Made by a program: the position numbers and the translations under genes. A model generated the notes under the pieces. That model was given only the letters and a program-made list of their open reading frames with translations. It did not search any database and was not told the DNA's origin. Shown here in pieces: positions 18,583 to 27,065 of a stretch of 64,000 nt of DNA. Every line of letters begins with the position of its first letter. Position 1 is the stretch's first letter. Origin of the DNA: CATQGW01 sp965242565 (GTDB lineage: Bacteria > Chloroflexota > Dehalococcoidia > Bin125); contig OZ251457.1 in the NCBI GenBank assembly GCA_965242565.1, positions 1,550,001 to 1,614,000 of the forward strand, given 5' to 3'.

Positions 18583-21500
18583 CTAGACGGTGTTGAGGAT
18601 CGCGGCGATGCGGCGGGCGACCTCTGAGAAGTGGTTGAGCTCCTCCAAGCTGAGCGGGCGGCCCAGCACCTTATGCTCGCGGTAGGAGAGCCACTTTTTT
18701 AGGACCTGGTAGCCGCCGAGGCGGTATTGCCAGACTGCGTGGGGGATGTTTCGCCAGTAGGCGCGATCGTTGAGGTAGACATCCACCGTATCGGGGTGCT
18801 CGGTGAGCTTGCCCTGGCCGGGCATGACGGCTTTGTTTGCGCCGTGGCGGCCCCAACCGGCGGTGATGTTGAAATCGTCGTCCTCCATCTGGGAGCCGTC
18901 GGTTTTGGTGGCGACGGCGATTGACTCGTCGAGGAGGTCGGCTGCATCGGCTTCGGTGTCGAGCAGGCGGGCGAGGGTGCGTCCGCGCTCGGCTGAGGCG
19001 AGCAGGGTTTGGCGGTCGTCGGGCAGAGGGATGCGCGGCCAGCCCATCCGCAGGCCGCCGGCGTTGGCCGCGCGGTAGGCGGGGTCGTGCAGCGTGGCGA
19101 GCGCGTGGTGGAAGAGGTCGGACGAGGTGGCGTCGTGCGACTCGATGTAACGCAGCGCGAGTTCGCTCAGGTTCGGGGTGCGCCTCACGCCGTCCGCCAG
19201 TTCGCCGAACTGGTCGTCCAGCACGTAGACGGGGAACCAACTCGCGCCGCGCTCGATCACGTGCGATGCGCCGAGTTGCCGCGTCACCGCCGCTTGCGGT
19301 TCCGACGCGCCCTTGCGGATGTGTTGGGCCGCCGAGAACCACAGGTTGCCCTCGAACACGTGCGGTTTGTACTCCGGGCGCGGACGATCGAGCAGCCTTT
19401 TGGTCGCCGACCACCAGACCCAACGGAAATCGAACGGGCGATATGCGTACCGAACGATCTGTGCGTCGTCCGGCGGCGTGCCGCGGGTTTCGGCGAGATA
19501 GCCGTCGACGCGCTCCGATAGCGTCATGAGATCGTGACTTACGAACAACGCATCGTTGCCTGTCTTCACGCCCGGGAAGTAGGTCGGGAACAAGTCGACC
19601 AACGACGGCCACTCGAACCAGTCGTCGCTGACGGCGGCCGGCTTGAATGGCAGCCCGAGTCGAACATGGTGCGGTAGGTCAACGTACTCTGGGGTCGCCC
19701 CAGTACCGCCAATGCTATCGAGCAAGACAGAGCGCCGCTCCTCGGCTCGCGCCTGATCAAAGTCCCGGTAAAGCACGCGAGCTTCTCGATCGTCACCAGT
19801 CTTCGACAAGGTGGCGATGGCCGTGCCGATTCGAATTCCTGGCGACTCTCCTTTGACCGCAAAGACCGTCTCGCTAGTGCGGCCGTCGGGCGCGTATTCG
19901 GAGATGATCCGATCGCCGTGCAGGTTGTCGATGCGCACGGTATCGAAGACGTCGAGGTAGCGTTCGCGCATACCGGGGGAGGAACGGCCGTCGAGCCAGG
20001 AGTAGTTGGAAATGAAGCAGACCACGCCCCGGCCGGTGCGCTCGGTGATGCGGCGTTCGGCGATCCGGTAGAAGCGCACGTAGAGGTCGTTGAGGCCCTG
20101 CCCCTCCGGCGACGGCACATCCGCGCCGCGCACCTCGCGGTAGGCGTCGGTCAGTTCGCGCTCTTCGTCGACGGCGACGCCGGCGAAGCCGTTGTAGGGC
20201 GGGTTGCCGAGCACGACGAGGATGGGGCGGTCGCGTTTGACCTCGTTGGCGCGCTCGCGCTCGGCTTGCAGTTCGGGGAAGGCAAGCGCTTCGGTCACCG
20301 TTTCCTCCCAACCGGTGAGGGCGTTGGTGAGAAAGACGCCGGCCTGCTGCTCGTCGCGGAGGGGCGCGCCGAGTTGTTCGAGCGCGAGGCCGATTTGGAG
20401 ATGGGCGACGACGAGCGGCGCGGGCATGATTTCGAAGCCGAAGACGCGCTCGCGGGCGGCCTTGCGCAGGGCTTCGCCGGCGGCTGCGCCGAGACCCTGC
20501 GATGATTCGTGGATGCGGCGCAGGGTTTCGACAAGGAACGCGCCGGTGCCGCAGCAGGGGTCGAGCACGAAGACGCGCTCATCGGCGAGTCCGCGGTCGA
20601 TGCTGAGGTCGTCGCGCAGCGCGCGGTCGACGCGGGCCACCATGTACTGCACGATCTCGCGCGGGGTGTACCAGACGCCGAGTTGTTTGCGCAGTTCGGG
20701 GTCGAAGGCTTCTAGGAAGGGTTCGTAGAAGTACTGGACGGCTTCGCCCTGCTCGAAGCGGGCGAGGAATGTGTCGGGATCGACGCGCTCGAGCGCGGCT
20801 TCGGTCCAGTCGAGCACGTCGATCAGATTGAGTCGGCGGAGCGTGCCGCGGTCGGTGAGTTGGTGGAAGAGGACGCCGAGCACGGGCACTTGCAGGTATT
20901 CGACGGTATCGCGCCAGCGGAAGCGGTCGGCGCGTCCGCTGCGGGCCCAGAGCACCCAGGCGGCGAAGACGCCGTAGAAAAGGGTTTGGACGAGGGTGGA
21001 GCGGAAGAAGCTGTTACCGTCGTCGCCTTCAAACTGCATGCCGAGCGCCTGTTGGAGTGCGTCGCGGATGGGTTTGAGCGAGGTTTCGGCCTGGGCGTCG
21101 GCGACGCGGGCGAGGGCGTCGCGGGCGTAGGAGGCGAGCAAACGCGCGAGGTCGCGCGGTTCGGCGATGGTGCTGAGATGCTCCATCACGCGGGCGAGGT
21201 ATTCGGCGAAGGAGACGGCGCGGCGGTTGGCGGCGGCCTGTGGGTGGGCCAGGAGCTCGGCGAATTCGTCGGCGCTGTCGGCGAGCGAATAGCGTTCGAG
21301 CTCGGCCTGTCGGCCGCTGCGATCCTGGCCGACGAGGGCGAACTGGCGGAGGTTGGTGGCGAGTACGAGTTGGTGTTCGCGCCAGTAGTCCGCGACCTGT
21401 TGGGAGGCGATCAGTTCGTCGAGGTCGGCGGCGATCGCCTTGACTTCGACGACGCCGCGGTCGGGCGAGTCGGCGGCGTTCTGGGAGAAGAGGCCGAGGT

Positions 21501-21684
21501 CGGGCTGCTTACCGCCGGCTTCGCGGTGGTGGACGATGGCGCGAACGGGCGGTTTGAGTTGCGCGCCGACGGCGTCGAAGAGGTTGTCGAGGGCGGTGTA
21601 GTGGGAGAGTTCGGGGGTGCCGGCGTGTTGGGCGGCGGCGATCGCCTTGAGGTAGTCGCGGACGGCGGCGGCGTGCTCATTCAT
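18583..21684 (-). CDS. Single-chain restriction-modification enzyme 1 (type IIG/ISP-like, N6-adenine methyltransferase)
   Basis: A 1,033-residue protein that appears to hold cleavage, methylation and recognition in one chain. N-terminal nuclease motif: PD at 61-62 and EVK at 80-82 (PD-(D/E)xK type). Methyltransferase: motif I DPCCGTG at 375-381 and motif IV NPPYNGF at 494-500, typical of N6-adenine enzymes. The C-terminal third is the recognition part, ending with GGYQVLKKWLSYREHKVLGR, common in type ISP and Eco57I-like enzymes. No helicase motif is seen. It lies 51 bases behind the pentapeptide gene B and is the last gene of a run of five minus-strand genes that begins with a sarcosine-oxidase-like gene. 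Confidence 0.85.
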   Translation of the reverse strand: MNEHAAAVRDYLKAIAAAQHAGTPELSHYTALDNLFDAVGAQLKPPVRAIVHHREAGGKQPDLGLFSQNAADSPDRGVVEVKAIAADLDELIASQQVADYWREHQLVLATNLRQFALVGQDRSGRQAELERYSLADSADEFAELLAHPQAAANRRAVSFAEYLARVMEHLSTIAEPRDLARLLASYARDALARVADAQAETSLKPIRDALQQALGMQFEGDDGNSFFRSTLVQTLFYGVFAAWVLWARSGRADRFRWRDTVEYLQVPVLGVLFHQLTDRGTLRRLNLIDVLDWTEAALERVDPDTFLARFEQGEAVQYFYEPFLEAFDPELRKQLGVWYTPREIVQYMVARVDRALRDDLSIDRGLADERVFVLDPCCGTGAFLVETLRRIHESSQGLGAAAGEALRKAARERVFGFEIMPAPLVVAHLQIGLALEQLGAPLRDEQQAGVFLTNALTGWEETVTEALAFPELQAERERANEVKRDRPILVVLGNPPYNGFAGVAVDEERELTDAYREVRGADVPSPEGQGLNDLYVRFYRIAERRITERTGRGVVCFISNYSWLDGRSSPGMRERYLDVFDTVRIDNLHGDRIISEYAPDGRTSETVFAVKGESPGIRIGTAIATLSKTGDDREARVLYRDFDQARAEERRSVLLDSIGGTGATPEYVDLPHHVRLGLPFKPAAVSDDWFEWPSLVDLFPTYFPGVKTGNDALFVSHDLMTLSERVDGYLAETRGTPPDDAQIVRYAYRPFDFRWVWWSATKRLLDRPRPEYKPHVFEGNLWFSAAQHIRKGASEPQAAVTRQLGASHVIERGASWFPVYVLDDQFGELADGVRRTPNLSELALRYIESHDATSSDLFHHALATLHDPAYRAANAGGLRMGWPRIPLPDDRQTLLASAERGRTLARLLDTEADAADLLDESIAVATKTDGSQMEDDDFNITAGWGRHGANKAVMPGQGKLTEHPDTVDVYLNDRAYWRNIPHAVWQYRLGGYQVLKKWLSYREHKVLGRPLSLEELNHFSEVARRIAAILNTV

Positions 21685-21735
21685 CAGCGGGTTACCCGTA
21701 GGTCTCGGCGTCGCGGGAGGCGATGCCGGGCACTG

Positions 21736-22293
21736 CTATGCGCTCTTCCAGGTGAGCGGGGGTGCGAGGATGGGCGGCTCGTCGGGTTCGGCGCGGGCGC
21801 GATCGAGTTGGGCCTGGGTGAGACCGGCGGCGGCGCCGTCATCGTCGGCGAAGATTGCGCCGCTGAGGTCGGCGTTGTCGAGGATTGCGCCGCTGAGGTC
21901 GGCGCGCTGGAGCCGGGCGTGCGCGAGGTCGGCGTTGGTCAGGTCGGCGCCGGTGAGGTCGGCGCCGCGCAGGTCGACGGCGGCGAGCACGGCGTTATGG
22001 AAGGTGGTGCGGGCGAGCTTGGACTTACGCAGGCTGCCGCCGGCGAGGTCGGCGTCGGTGAAGTCGGCGTCGTTCATGCGCCCGTGGGAGAGGTCGGTTT
22101 TCCAAAGGCGCGCGCCGGCGAAGTAGCCGCCCTCGGCCTCGATACCGATCAGGCGGCGGCCGCGCCAGTCGAGCGGCGTCCACCAGTCGTAGTGGGCGAA
22201 CCGGGAATCGGTGAGGAACTTGATGACGCGGATGTCGCCGGGCGACATCCAGCGCCGCGAGACCAGTTCGCCGACCCGCTCATCAGTCGTCAT
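21736..22293 (-). CDS. Pentapeptide-repeat protein (module copy B)
   Basis: A 185-residue protein with an N-terminal segment of 45 residues ending WWTPLDWRGRRL, then pentapeptides such as DADFTDADLAGGSL, ADLTGADLTNADLAHARL and ADLSGAILDNADLSGAIF, and a tail GLTQAQLDRARAEPDEPP. Copy A shares the repeat design and the GLTQxQLD tail, although the N-termini differ. The start overlaps the membrane-protein stop (ATGA). The RM gene follows 51 bases downstream, so all three are likely made from one transcript. A scaffold, DNA mimic or inhibitor of the RM enzyme are possible roles, none shown. Confidence 0.85.
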   Translation of the reverse strand: MTTDERVGELVSRRWMSPGDIRVIKFLTDSRFAHYDWWTPLDWRGRRLIGIEAEGGYFAGARLWKTDLSHGRMNDADFTDADLAGGSLRKSKLARTTFHNAVLAAVDLRGADLTGADLTNADLAHARLQRADLSGAILDNADLSGAIFADDDGAAAGLTQAQLDRARAEPDEPPILAPPLTWKSA

Positions 22294-22733
22294 CGCGCGC
22301 CTCCGTTGCCGTCGTTCGGCATTTCTCCAACCTCGTCGCGGAGCAGCACGGTTGCCAGTTCGCCGTAGTCGTCAGGATACAGACCGGCCAGCTCGGCGAT
22401 GCGCAGCCGTCCCGCTTCGCGCACAGCCTCCAGCGGGCTGGCGAGCATCTCTACGGCGCGGTCGAAGCGCGTGTCGATCAATGTCTTCTCCCCGGTTGCC
22501 GCCTGCCGATCGGCGACGCGCGCTCGCCAGGTGAGGAATGGCAAACCGATGACGGCGGCCAGGATGAGAATCAGGTTTCGGACCTCGTCCAGCGATCCCC
22601 ACCAGACCGACACAACGACGAGCGCGCCAATCAGCAGCACCGCCGAGATGAGCGCCAGCCTGGATTCGGCCAGCGCGAGCCCGGTCCGCAAGTTCGACTC
22701 CACAACGGCGACAGCTGCGCGGAGGCGCGTCAT
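22290..22733 (-). CDS. Small membrane protein of the pentapeptide module (copy B)
   Basis: A 147-residue counterpart of membrane protein A. It has hydrophobic helices LALISAVLLIGALVVVSVWW and LILILAAVIGLPFLTW, followed by ARVADRQAATGEKTLIDTRF, RAVEMLASPLEAVREAG and LAGLYPDDYGEL. The match to copy A covers RVAxxQA, the RFxxAVxML helix and YPDxYG. It overlaps the ketopantoate-reductase-like gene (ATGA) and the pentapeptide gene (ATGA), so it is tightly coupled at both ends. Confidence 0.75.
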   Translation of the reverse strand: MTRLRAAVAVVESNLRTGLALAESRLALISAVLLIGALVVVSVWWGSLDEVRNLILILAAVIGLPFLTWRARVADRQAATGEKTLIDTRFDRAVEMLASPLEAVREAGRLRIAELAGLYPDDYGELATVLLRDEVGEMPNDGNGGAR

Positions 22734-23677
22734 GCGCGGTGATCCAGCTCGCGGACCAACGACGCGAGCATCGCCATTGTCGGCGTTTCGACGCCCAGCT
22801 CCGCCGCGCGGCGGACGGGCGTCTCGAACATGGCCTCTACCTCCATCGCGCGGCCCTCGATGAAATCGAGCACCGTGCTGGGGCGGTAGGGCCCCATGCC
22901 GGCGGTCATCGTGAGGTAGCGGTGGCAGAGGTCGTCGCCGTCGATGCGCGCCGTTTGGCCGTCGGCGGCGAGGTCGGCGTTGCCGGCGGCGACGACCTCG
23001 CGCATTGCGCGGTGGGCGGTGTCGCGCAGCGGCGGCGCGGACATGATCGTCTCGGTCGATGCGCCGCCGGCGATCACGCACATGCCGTTGAAGGGGATGT
23101 TCCAGCCGAGCTTCTCCCAGCGCGCCTTAAGCAGCGAGGGTTCGGGGCGGATTTCGACTTTGGAGCCGTCCCAGAGCGCGACGGCGTCGGCGAGCTGGGC
23201 TGGATCGTCGCCGTGGTGCCCGAGGTTGAGCGCGCCGAACTCCAAATGCAGGATTTGGCCGGGATCGCCGCGATGCACGCCAATGAACGCCATACCGCCG
23301 AACACCTCGCGGCCGGGCAGCAGGGCGGCGATCTCGCGCTCGATGGTCAACCCGTTCATCAGCGCGATCACGCGGGTGTGGGGCGCGAGCAGCGGGCCGG
23401 CGAGCGCGGGCAGAGCATCGAGGCCGGTCGCCTTGAGGCCGATCAGCAGCCAGTCGACGGGACCATGCGCGGCGAGCTCGTCGGGCGTGCGGGCGATCGC
23501 GGGCGACGGCAGGTGGAGGTCCCCGAGCTGGCTGGAGAGGCGCAGGCCGCCGGCGGCGGCTGCGTCGTAGTCGCGACGCAGCAGGAAGCGGACATCGCAG
23601 CCGGCCTCGGCCAGGCGCATGCCGTAGTAGCCGCCCACCGCGCCCGCGCCGACCACCGCCACGCGCTGAGCGGGCAT
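22730..23677 (-). CDS. 2-dehydropantoate 2-reductase family (ApbA/PanE) oxidoreductase
   Basis: A 315-residue NADPH-dependent reductase. The dinucleotide motif is GAGAVGGYYG (residues 10-19). The catalytic region is ARWEKLGWNIPFNGM (Lys189 as proton donor), preceded by LLIGLKATGLDAL with Lys82, and the late FIEGRAMEVEAMF carries the substrate Glu. In E. coli the enzyme makes pantoate for CoA; many paralogues act on other 2-keto acids, and with no panB or panC nearby this one may too. It starts five bases after the sarcosine-oxidase-like gene and overlaps the membrane gene B. Confidence 0.85.
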   Translation of the reverse strand: MPAQRVAVVGAGAVGGYYGMRLAEAGCDVRFLLRRDYDAAAAGGLRLSSQLGDLHLPSPAIARTPDELAAHGPVDWLLIGLKATGLDALPALAGPLLAPHTRVIALMNGLTIEREIAALLPGREVFGGMAFIGVHRGDPGQILHLEFGALNLGHHGDDPAQLADAVALWDGSKVEIRPEPSLLKARWEKLGWNIPFNGMCVIAGGASTETIMSAPPLRDTAHRAMREVVAAGNADLAADGQTARIDGDDLCHRYLTMTAGMGPYRPSTVLDFIEGRAMEVEAMFETPVRRAAELGVETPTMAMLASLVRELDHRA

Positions 23678-23682
23678 GGGGC

Positions 23683-24864
23683 TCAGTTTCCCGCGGCCGA
23701 CGCCGCGTCGGCGGCGGAGTCGCCGACCAGCCGCTCGAAGCTGAAGAGATGCAGATCGTGCCGCGAGCGGCGCTCGATGGCGAGGTCGGCAATGACCTCG
23801 CCGATCGCCGGCGCAAACTTGAAGCCGTGCCCGGAGCAGGGGCAGGCGGCGACGATGTTGGGGCGCTTGGGGTGGATGTCGAGCAGGAAATGGGCGTCGG
23901 GCGTGTTGGTGTAGAGGCAGGTCTCGGCGCGCAGAATTTCGCCGGAGACATCGGGCAGCGTGGGCTCCAGCCAGCCGCGGATGGTGGCTTCGTCCGAGGG
24001 GCGAATGGTGCGGTCGTAGCTGGACGGATCGACGCGCTCGTCGGGGAAGTGGTGCCCAACCTTGACGCCGTGGCCGAAGTCGGGCAGGCCGTAGCCGAAG
24101 TCCTGCGGCCCGCGCTCCCACATCCAGATCGGCAGATTGCCGGCGGCGAAACGGTCGGCGTCGCCTTTGGGGCGCAGCCAGAACATCACTTGGCGCGAGA
24201 CGAGCAGCGGCAGGTTGAGCTTGCCGAGCAGTGAGGCGGTCCAGGCGCCGGCGGTGAGGATCAGACGATCGGCGGTGATAGCGCCGTCGGGCGTCTCGAT
24301 CGCGATCGGCGACTCCAGGTCGTCCAGATCGGTGGGCGTCCAGCGTCCGATGGGCGTGTCGAAGCGCAGCTCCGCGCCCGCGCGGGCGGCCAGCTCGAGC
24401 TGGGCGGAAATGCAGCGCTCGATGTCGAGCGCGCCGGCGCGCTGCTCGAACAGACCGACCAGATTGTCGTGCGGCGTCATCACCGGGAAACGGCGGCGGA
24501 TCTCGGCGGCGGTCAGCGGTTCGTGGGGGATGCCGTGCCGGCGGGCGCTGGCGAGCGCGCCGGGCACGAGCAGGCCGTCGTCCTCGCTGACCATCAGCGC
24601 GCCGGTGGTGCGCAGCAGCTCGCCGCCCGTAGCCGCGCCGAGCTCGTCCCACAGTTCGTAGGCGCGCTGGACCAGCGGCACGTAGGAGGGGTCTTCGTAG
24701 TAGGCCTCGCGGATGACGCGGGTGTCGCCATGCGAGGAGCCGAGGTTGTGGGGCGGGCGGAATTGGTCGAAGCCGACGACGCTGAGGCCGCGCCGGGCGA
24801 GCATCCAGGCGGCGGCGGAACCCATCGCGCCAAGTCCGATGACGGCTGCGTCGTAGTGCGGCAT
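23683..24864 (-). CDS. Sarcosine oxidase/N-methyltryptophan oxidase-like flavoenzyme
   Basis: A 393-residue monomeric FAD oxidase of the MSOX/MTOX group, which oxidises N-methyl amino acids with release of formaldehyde and peroxide. GLGAMGS (residues 10-16) binds FAD, GSSHGDTRVIREAY is the next signature, and the covalent-flavin cysteine is present in ETCLYTNTPDAHF (Cys316, the position of Cys315 in MSOX). The C-terminal SGHGFKFAPAIGE closes the FAD site. It is first in the minus-strand run leading to the pentapeptide module and RM enzyme 1. The amine substrate cannot be told. Confidence 0.88.
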   Translation of the reverse strand: MPHYDAAVIGLGAMGSAAAWMLARRGLSVVGFDQFRPPHNLGSSHGDTRVIREAYYEDPSYVPLVQRAYELWDELGAATGGELLRTTGALMVSEDDGLLVPGALASARRHGIPHEPLTAAEIRRRFPVMTPHDNLVGLFEQRAGALDIERCISAQLELAARAGAELRFDTPIGRWTPTDLDDLESPIAIETPDGAITADRLILTAGAWTASLLGKLNLPLLVSRQVMFWLRPKGDADRFAAGNLPIWMWERGPQDFGYGLPDFGHGVKVGHHFPDERVDPSSYDRTIRPSDEATIRGWLEPTLPDVSGEILRAETCLYTNTPDAHFLLDIHPKRPNIVAACPCSGHGFKFAPAIGEVIADLAIERRSRHDLHLFSFERLVGDSAADAASAAGN

Positions 24865-24960
24865 GAGAGCAGTCTAGTGCGCCTCCGGTCTCACCACCTA
24901 CTCGGCCCGGTTAACCCTGGCTGACGCGACACACGTGAGGGCCAGGGCGTGACAGTCGCG

Positions 24961-24989
24961 TTGCCTTACAGCCGCGGTGGGGGTACATT
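24961..24989 (+). promoter_or_regulatory. Candidate promoter for the leader peptide and DUF5678-protease genes
   Basis: TTGCCT, a 17-base spacer and TACATT give four of six matches in each box. A start near 24996 would place the leader peptide ATG about 23 bases into the RNA. Confidence 0.4.
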
Positions 24990-25018
24990 GCCCATCAGAC
25001 ACAGGAGGAGGTGTCGCA

Positions 25019-25057
25019 ATGCCCCAACGACGCAAAACTCGCGCGTGCATCCTCTGA
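25019..25057 (+). CDS. Putative 12-residue leader peptide
   Basis: An ATG preceded at ideal spacing by AGGAGGAGGTG, the strongest ribosome site in this region, opens a frame MPQRRKTRACIL and stops. It is followed within two bases by a 12-bp inverted repeat. This layout is that of a leader peptide whose translation changes downstream RNA folding, with the arginine-rich core as a possible sensor. It could instead be a tiny free-standing peptide. Confidence 0.45.
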   Translation: MPQRRKTRACIL

Positions 25058-25058
25058 C

Positions 25059-25106
25059 GCGATGGGCTCGAACCAGAGCAGCCCATTAGGCAGCCGAGCC
25101 CATCGC
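25059..25106 (+). promoter_or_regulatory. Inverted repeat behind the leader peptide
   Basis: GCGATGGGCTCG (25059-25070) and CGAGCCCATCGC (25095-25106) are perfectly complementary, with a 24-base loop. No T-run follows. It begins one base after the leader stop codon. The remaining 24865-25238 holds no gene apart from this and the promoter; CCCTGGC/GCCAGGG near 24915 is another weak stem. Confidence 0.55.
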
Positions 25107-25238
25107 CTCACCAAGGAGGCCACCACGCTGTAGCGCGCCGCCGAGCAGCGGTTGACCCCAATGCTCGGCTCCGTTTCGGGGACAACCCAACAACGAACGC
25201 GTCGCAGCCCCACTGGAGAACATCACGGAGCCGGCACC

Positions 25239-25505
25239 ATGACGGTCACTGCAAGCATCCCCGCAAACACGCGCGCGCGTGACGCTCGAATGCAAGAAGC
25301 TCGGCGCAACCACGACTACTTCAACGAGCACGCCCAAGAGCTGTTTGAGCGTTACCCCGACCAGTGGCTGCTCATCCACAGCGGCGGTGAAGTGGCCCCG
25401 TTCGACGACCTCGCCAAGCTCATTGACGAGCGAAACACCTTGAGCGAAGTCCAGCGCGGAGGCTCGATCATCGAGCGACGTCGCGTCGGCGTGTGGATTC
25501 TGTGA
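25239..25505 (+). CDS. DUF5678-like small protein
   Basis: An 88-residue protein. HDYFNEHAQELFERYPDQWL then LIHSGGEVAPFDDLAKL fits the DUF5678 pattern (a long helix, then a short strand pair around a Gly-Glu-Val turn). Such proteins are often encoded next to a retropepsin-like protease, as here. The start is preceded by GGAG. The stop overlaps the next start as GTGA, so the two genes are coupled. The function is unknown. Confidence 0.65.
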   Translation: MTVTASIPANTRARDARMQEARRNHDYFNEHAQELFERYPDQWLLIHSGGEVAPFDDLAKLIDERNTLSEVQRGGSIIERRRVGVWIL

Positions 25506-25996
25506 CACGCCAAGTCGTCACAGAGTGGAAATCGCATGGCGACCCGGGCAACCCGCGACTGCTTTCGGTAGACGCTCTGTACGTTGATGTCGACGTGGAA
25601 CTCGCCGAGGGCGCCACGTCAGCCAAATTCCTCATCGATACCGGGGCAGACGTCACGACTCTGGGGCCCGAGTCGTCGAGGGCGGTGTTCGGCAACGGCT
25701 ACGAGCATCCGACTTTCGCAGATCGGTACCCCAACATACCTCTCAGCGGAGTCGGCGGGGACGGAGCCACCGCAACCATCCACGACGCGGTCCTGACGTT
25801 CTACACCACAGACGGAGGAACGATCGAGAAGCGCGTAGTGCTCACCAGTGCCCGGCCGAGCTCAGGCCGATCCGCTGGCATGGGCAACTCGTCAATGCCC
25901 AACCTCCTCGGGCGCGATGTGCTCCAGCATTTCGACCTGTGGCTCAGCTATCACCCGCCCTCGGTGGTGCTGGAGGAGGCGTCGTTGAACGGATAA
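25502..25996 (+). CDS. Retropepsin-like aspartic protease
   Basis: A 164-residue protein with the retroviral-type aspartyl protease motif FLIDTGADVT (catalytic Asp in DTG) and the matching C-terminal LLGRDVLQHFDLWLSY. A single such unit must dimerise to be active. GTG 25502 is chosen because it overlaps the upstream stop; a GTG at 25493 is also in frame. The middle region HDAVLTFYTTDGG would form the flap. Substrate unknown. It shares the operon with the DUF5678 protein and the leader peptide. Confidence 0.78.
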   Translation: MTRQVVTEWKSHGDPGNPRLLSVDALYVDVDVELAEGATSAKFLIDTGADVTTLGPESSRAVFGNGYEHPTFADRYPNIPLSGVGGDGATATIHDAVLTFYTTDGGTIEKRVVLTSARPSSGRSAGMGNSSMPNLLGRDVLQHFDLWLSYHPPSVVLEEASLNG

Positions 25997-26052
25997 GCGG
26001 CGAGGCGGTCCGCCTAACGGCCCTCTGGCTCCCTGCGAACCGGGCGCGGGTG

Positions 26053-26061
26053 TGCTAAAAT
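26053..26061 (+). promoter_or_regulatory. Extended -10 promoter of the Abi/HEPN-RelE pair
   Basis: TGCTAAAAT is a TGn extended -10 element with TAAAAT. No -35 box is needed or seen. The start near 26068 lies 26 bases before GTG 26094. This argues against translation from the in-frame GTG at 26052. Confidence 0.6.
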
Positions 26062-26093
26062 GGCGGGGCGCAACAGTGAACGGGAGTGCGCAC

Positions 26094-27065
26094 GTGAGCT
26101 CCGAAAACCGACCCTTCACCCCGTTGCTCGCTCGCCATGGAATGGACGAGCGCGACTACAGTGTCCGCTCCCGAGATGTTGAGCCGCACCTGAAGGACCG
26201 TCTCTGGGATTGGTGTCGTCCATATCTCGTCTCCAAGGCGTCGGGCACGTACTCTTACGTGCTCAACTCGCGCGGCGACCGTATGTGCGTCGCGCTGAGA
26301 CTGGCTGAGAGATCAGAGTCGGAGCTGAAGGACTTCACAAGCAGGAACCCCAACGCGCTGCTCAACATGGCAGACTGGCTACTGCAAACCATCGAGTTCT
26401 CCGACTACGAACGTTCCCGCGCCGAGCGCCTCGAGCAGATGCTTGACGAAGGCGGCTCCGCCTGGCGGGTTGCGCCCGATGGCAAGAGCCTGATCGAACG
26501 AACGCTCGAGGTCGAGAGCACAGCCGTCGAGCTCGCTGCGCAAGGCGATGATCAGATCGCAGCCGACATCAACACGGCCTGGAACGCCGCGTGGCGGCGC
26601 GAAGAACCATCGGCCGTTGAGGCGTACGCAGCCGCTGTGAAGGCGATCGAGGGCGCACTGGCCCCGATCGTAGCACCAAAGAATACCAGGCTGACCTTGG
26701 GCACAATCATTCGCGATCTCCGAGTCAAGTCGGAGAAGTGGGATACTCGCTTTCGCGGCGCTGAAACTGTCGAAGCGCTGACCGCCATGCTTGATGAGGT
26801 GTGGCGGTCGCAACATCGGCACGGTGGCGGGGCCGGGGTACCCAACACATTGGACGAAGCGCGCGACGCGGTGTCCATCGCCGTCGCGGTCGTCGGTCTG
26901 TGCCGGCGCGGTTTTCTCGAACGGCTTGATCAGCTCACGCCCGAGGAGGAAGCGGCCGATCGTGAGCGGGCGGCTGAGCTGCGCCGCGAGCTTGACGCAG
27001 ACGGCGCGGAAAACACCATTCCGATCGAGGAGCTCCTCGCCAACCTGCCGGCAGGCGGCGAGTGA
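26094..27065 (+). CDS. Abortive-infection/HEPN-like protein with antitoxin-like tail
   Basis: A 323-residue protein I can only assign by pattern. The middle to C-terminal part resembles the Abi-C type fold: TRLTLGTIIRDLRVKSEKW, then VWRSQHRHGGG with Arg238-x4-His243, the HEPN ribonuclease motif, then EARDAVSIAVAVVGL. The last 40 residues (ERAAELRRELDADGAENT, then IPIEELLANLP) look like a RelB-type antitoxin end. The stop overlaps the start of a RelE-type toxin gene (GTGA). So one protein may combine a HEPN-type nuclease with the antitoxin for the toxin that follows. GGGAG precedes GTG 26094. Confidence 0.5.
   Translation: MSSENRPFTPLLARHGMDERDYSVRSRDVEPHLKDRLWDWCRPYLVSKASGTYSYVLNSRGDRMCVALRLAERSESELKDFTSRNPNALLNMADWLLQTIEFSDYERSRAERLEQMLDEGGSAWRVAPDGKSLIERTLEVESTAVELAAQGDDQIAADINTAWNAAWRREEPSAVEAYAAAVKAIEGALAPIVAPKNTRLTLGTIIRDLRVKSEKWDTRFRGAETVEALTAMLDEVWRSQHRHGGGAGVPNTLDEARDAVSIAVAVVGLCRRGFLERLDQLTPEEEAADRERAAELRRELDADGAENTIPIEELLANLPAGGE

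Noticed and set aside
20860..22368. A 502-codon plus-strand frame across RM1 and the pentapeptide genes
   Set aside because: Glycine/valine/glutamate-rich antisense shadow; the minus strand carries clear methylase and pentapeptide motifs.
26052..26094. Earlier GTG start for the Abi/HEPN-like gene
   Set aside because: It overlaps an extended -10 element and has no ribosome site; GTG 26094 is preceded by GGGAG.
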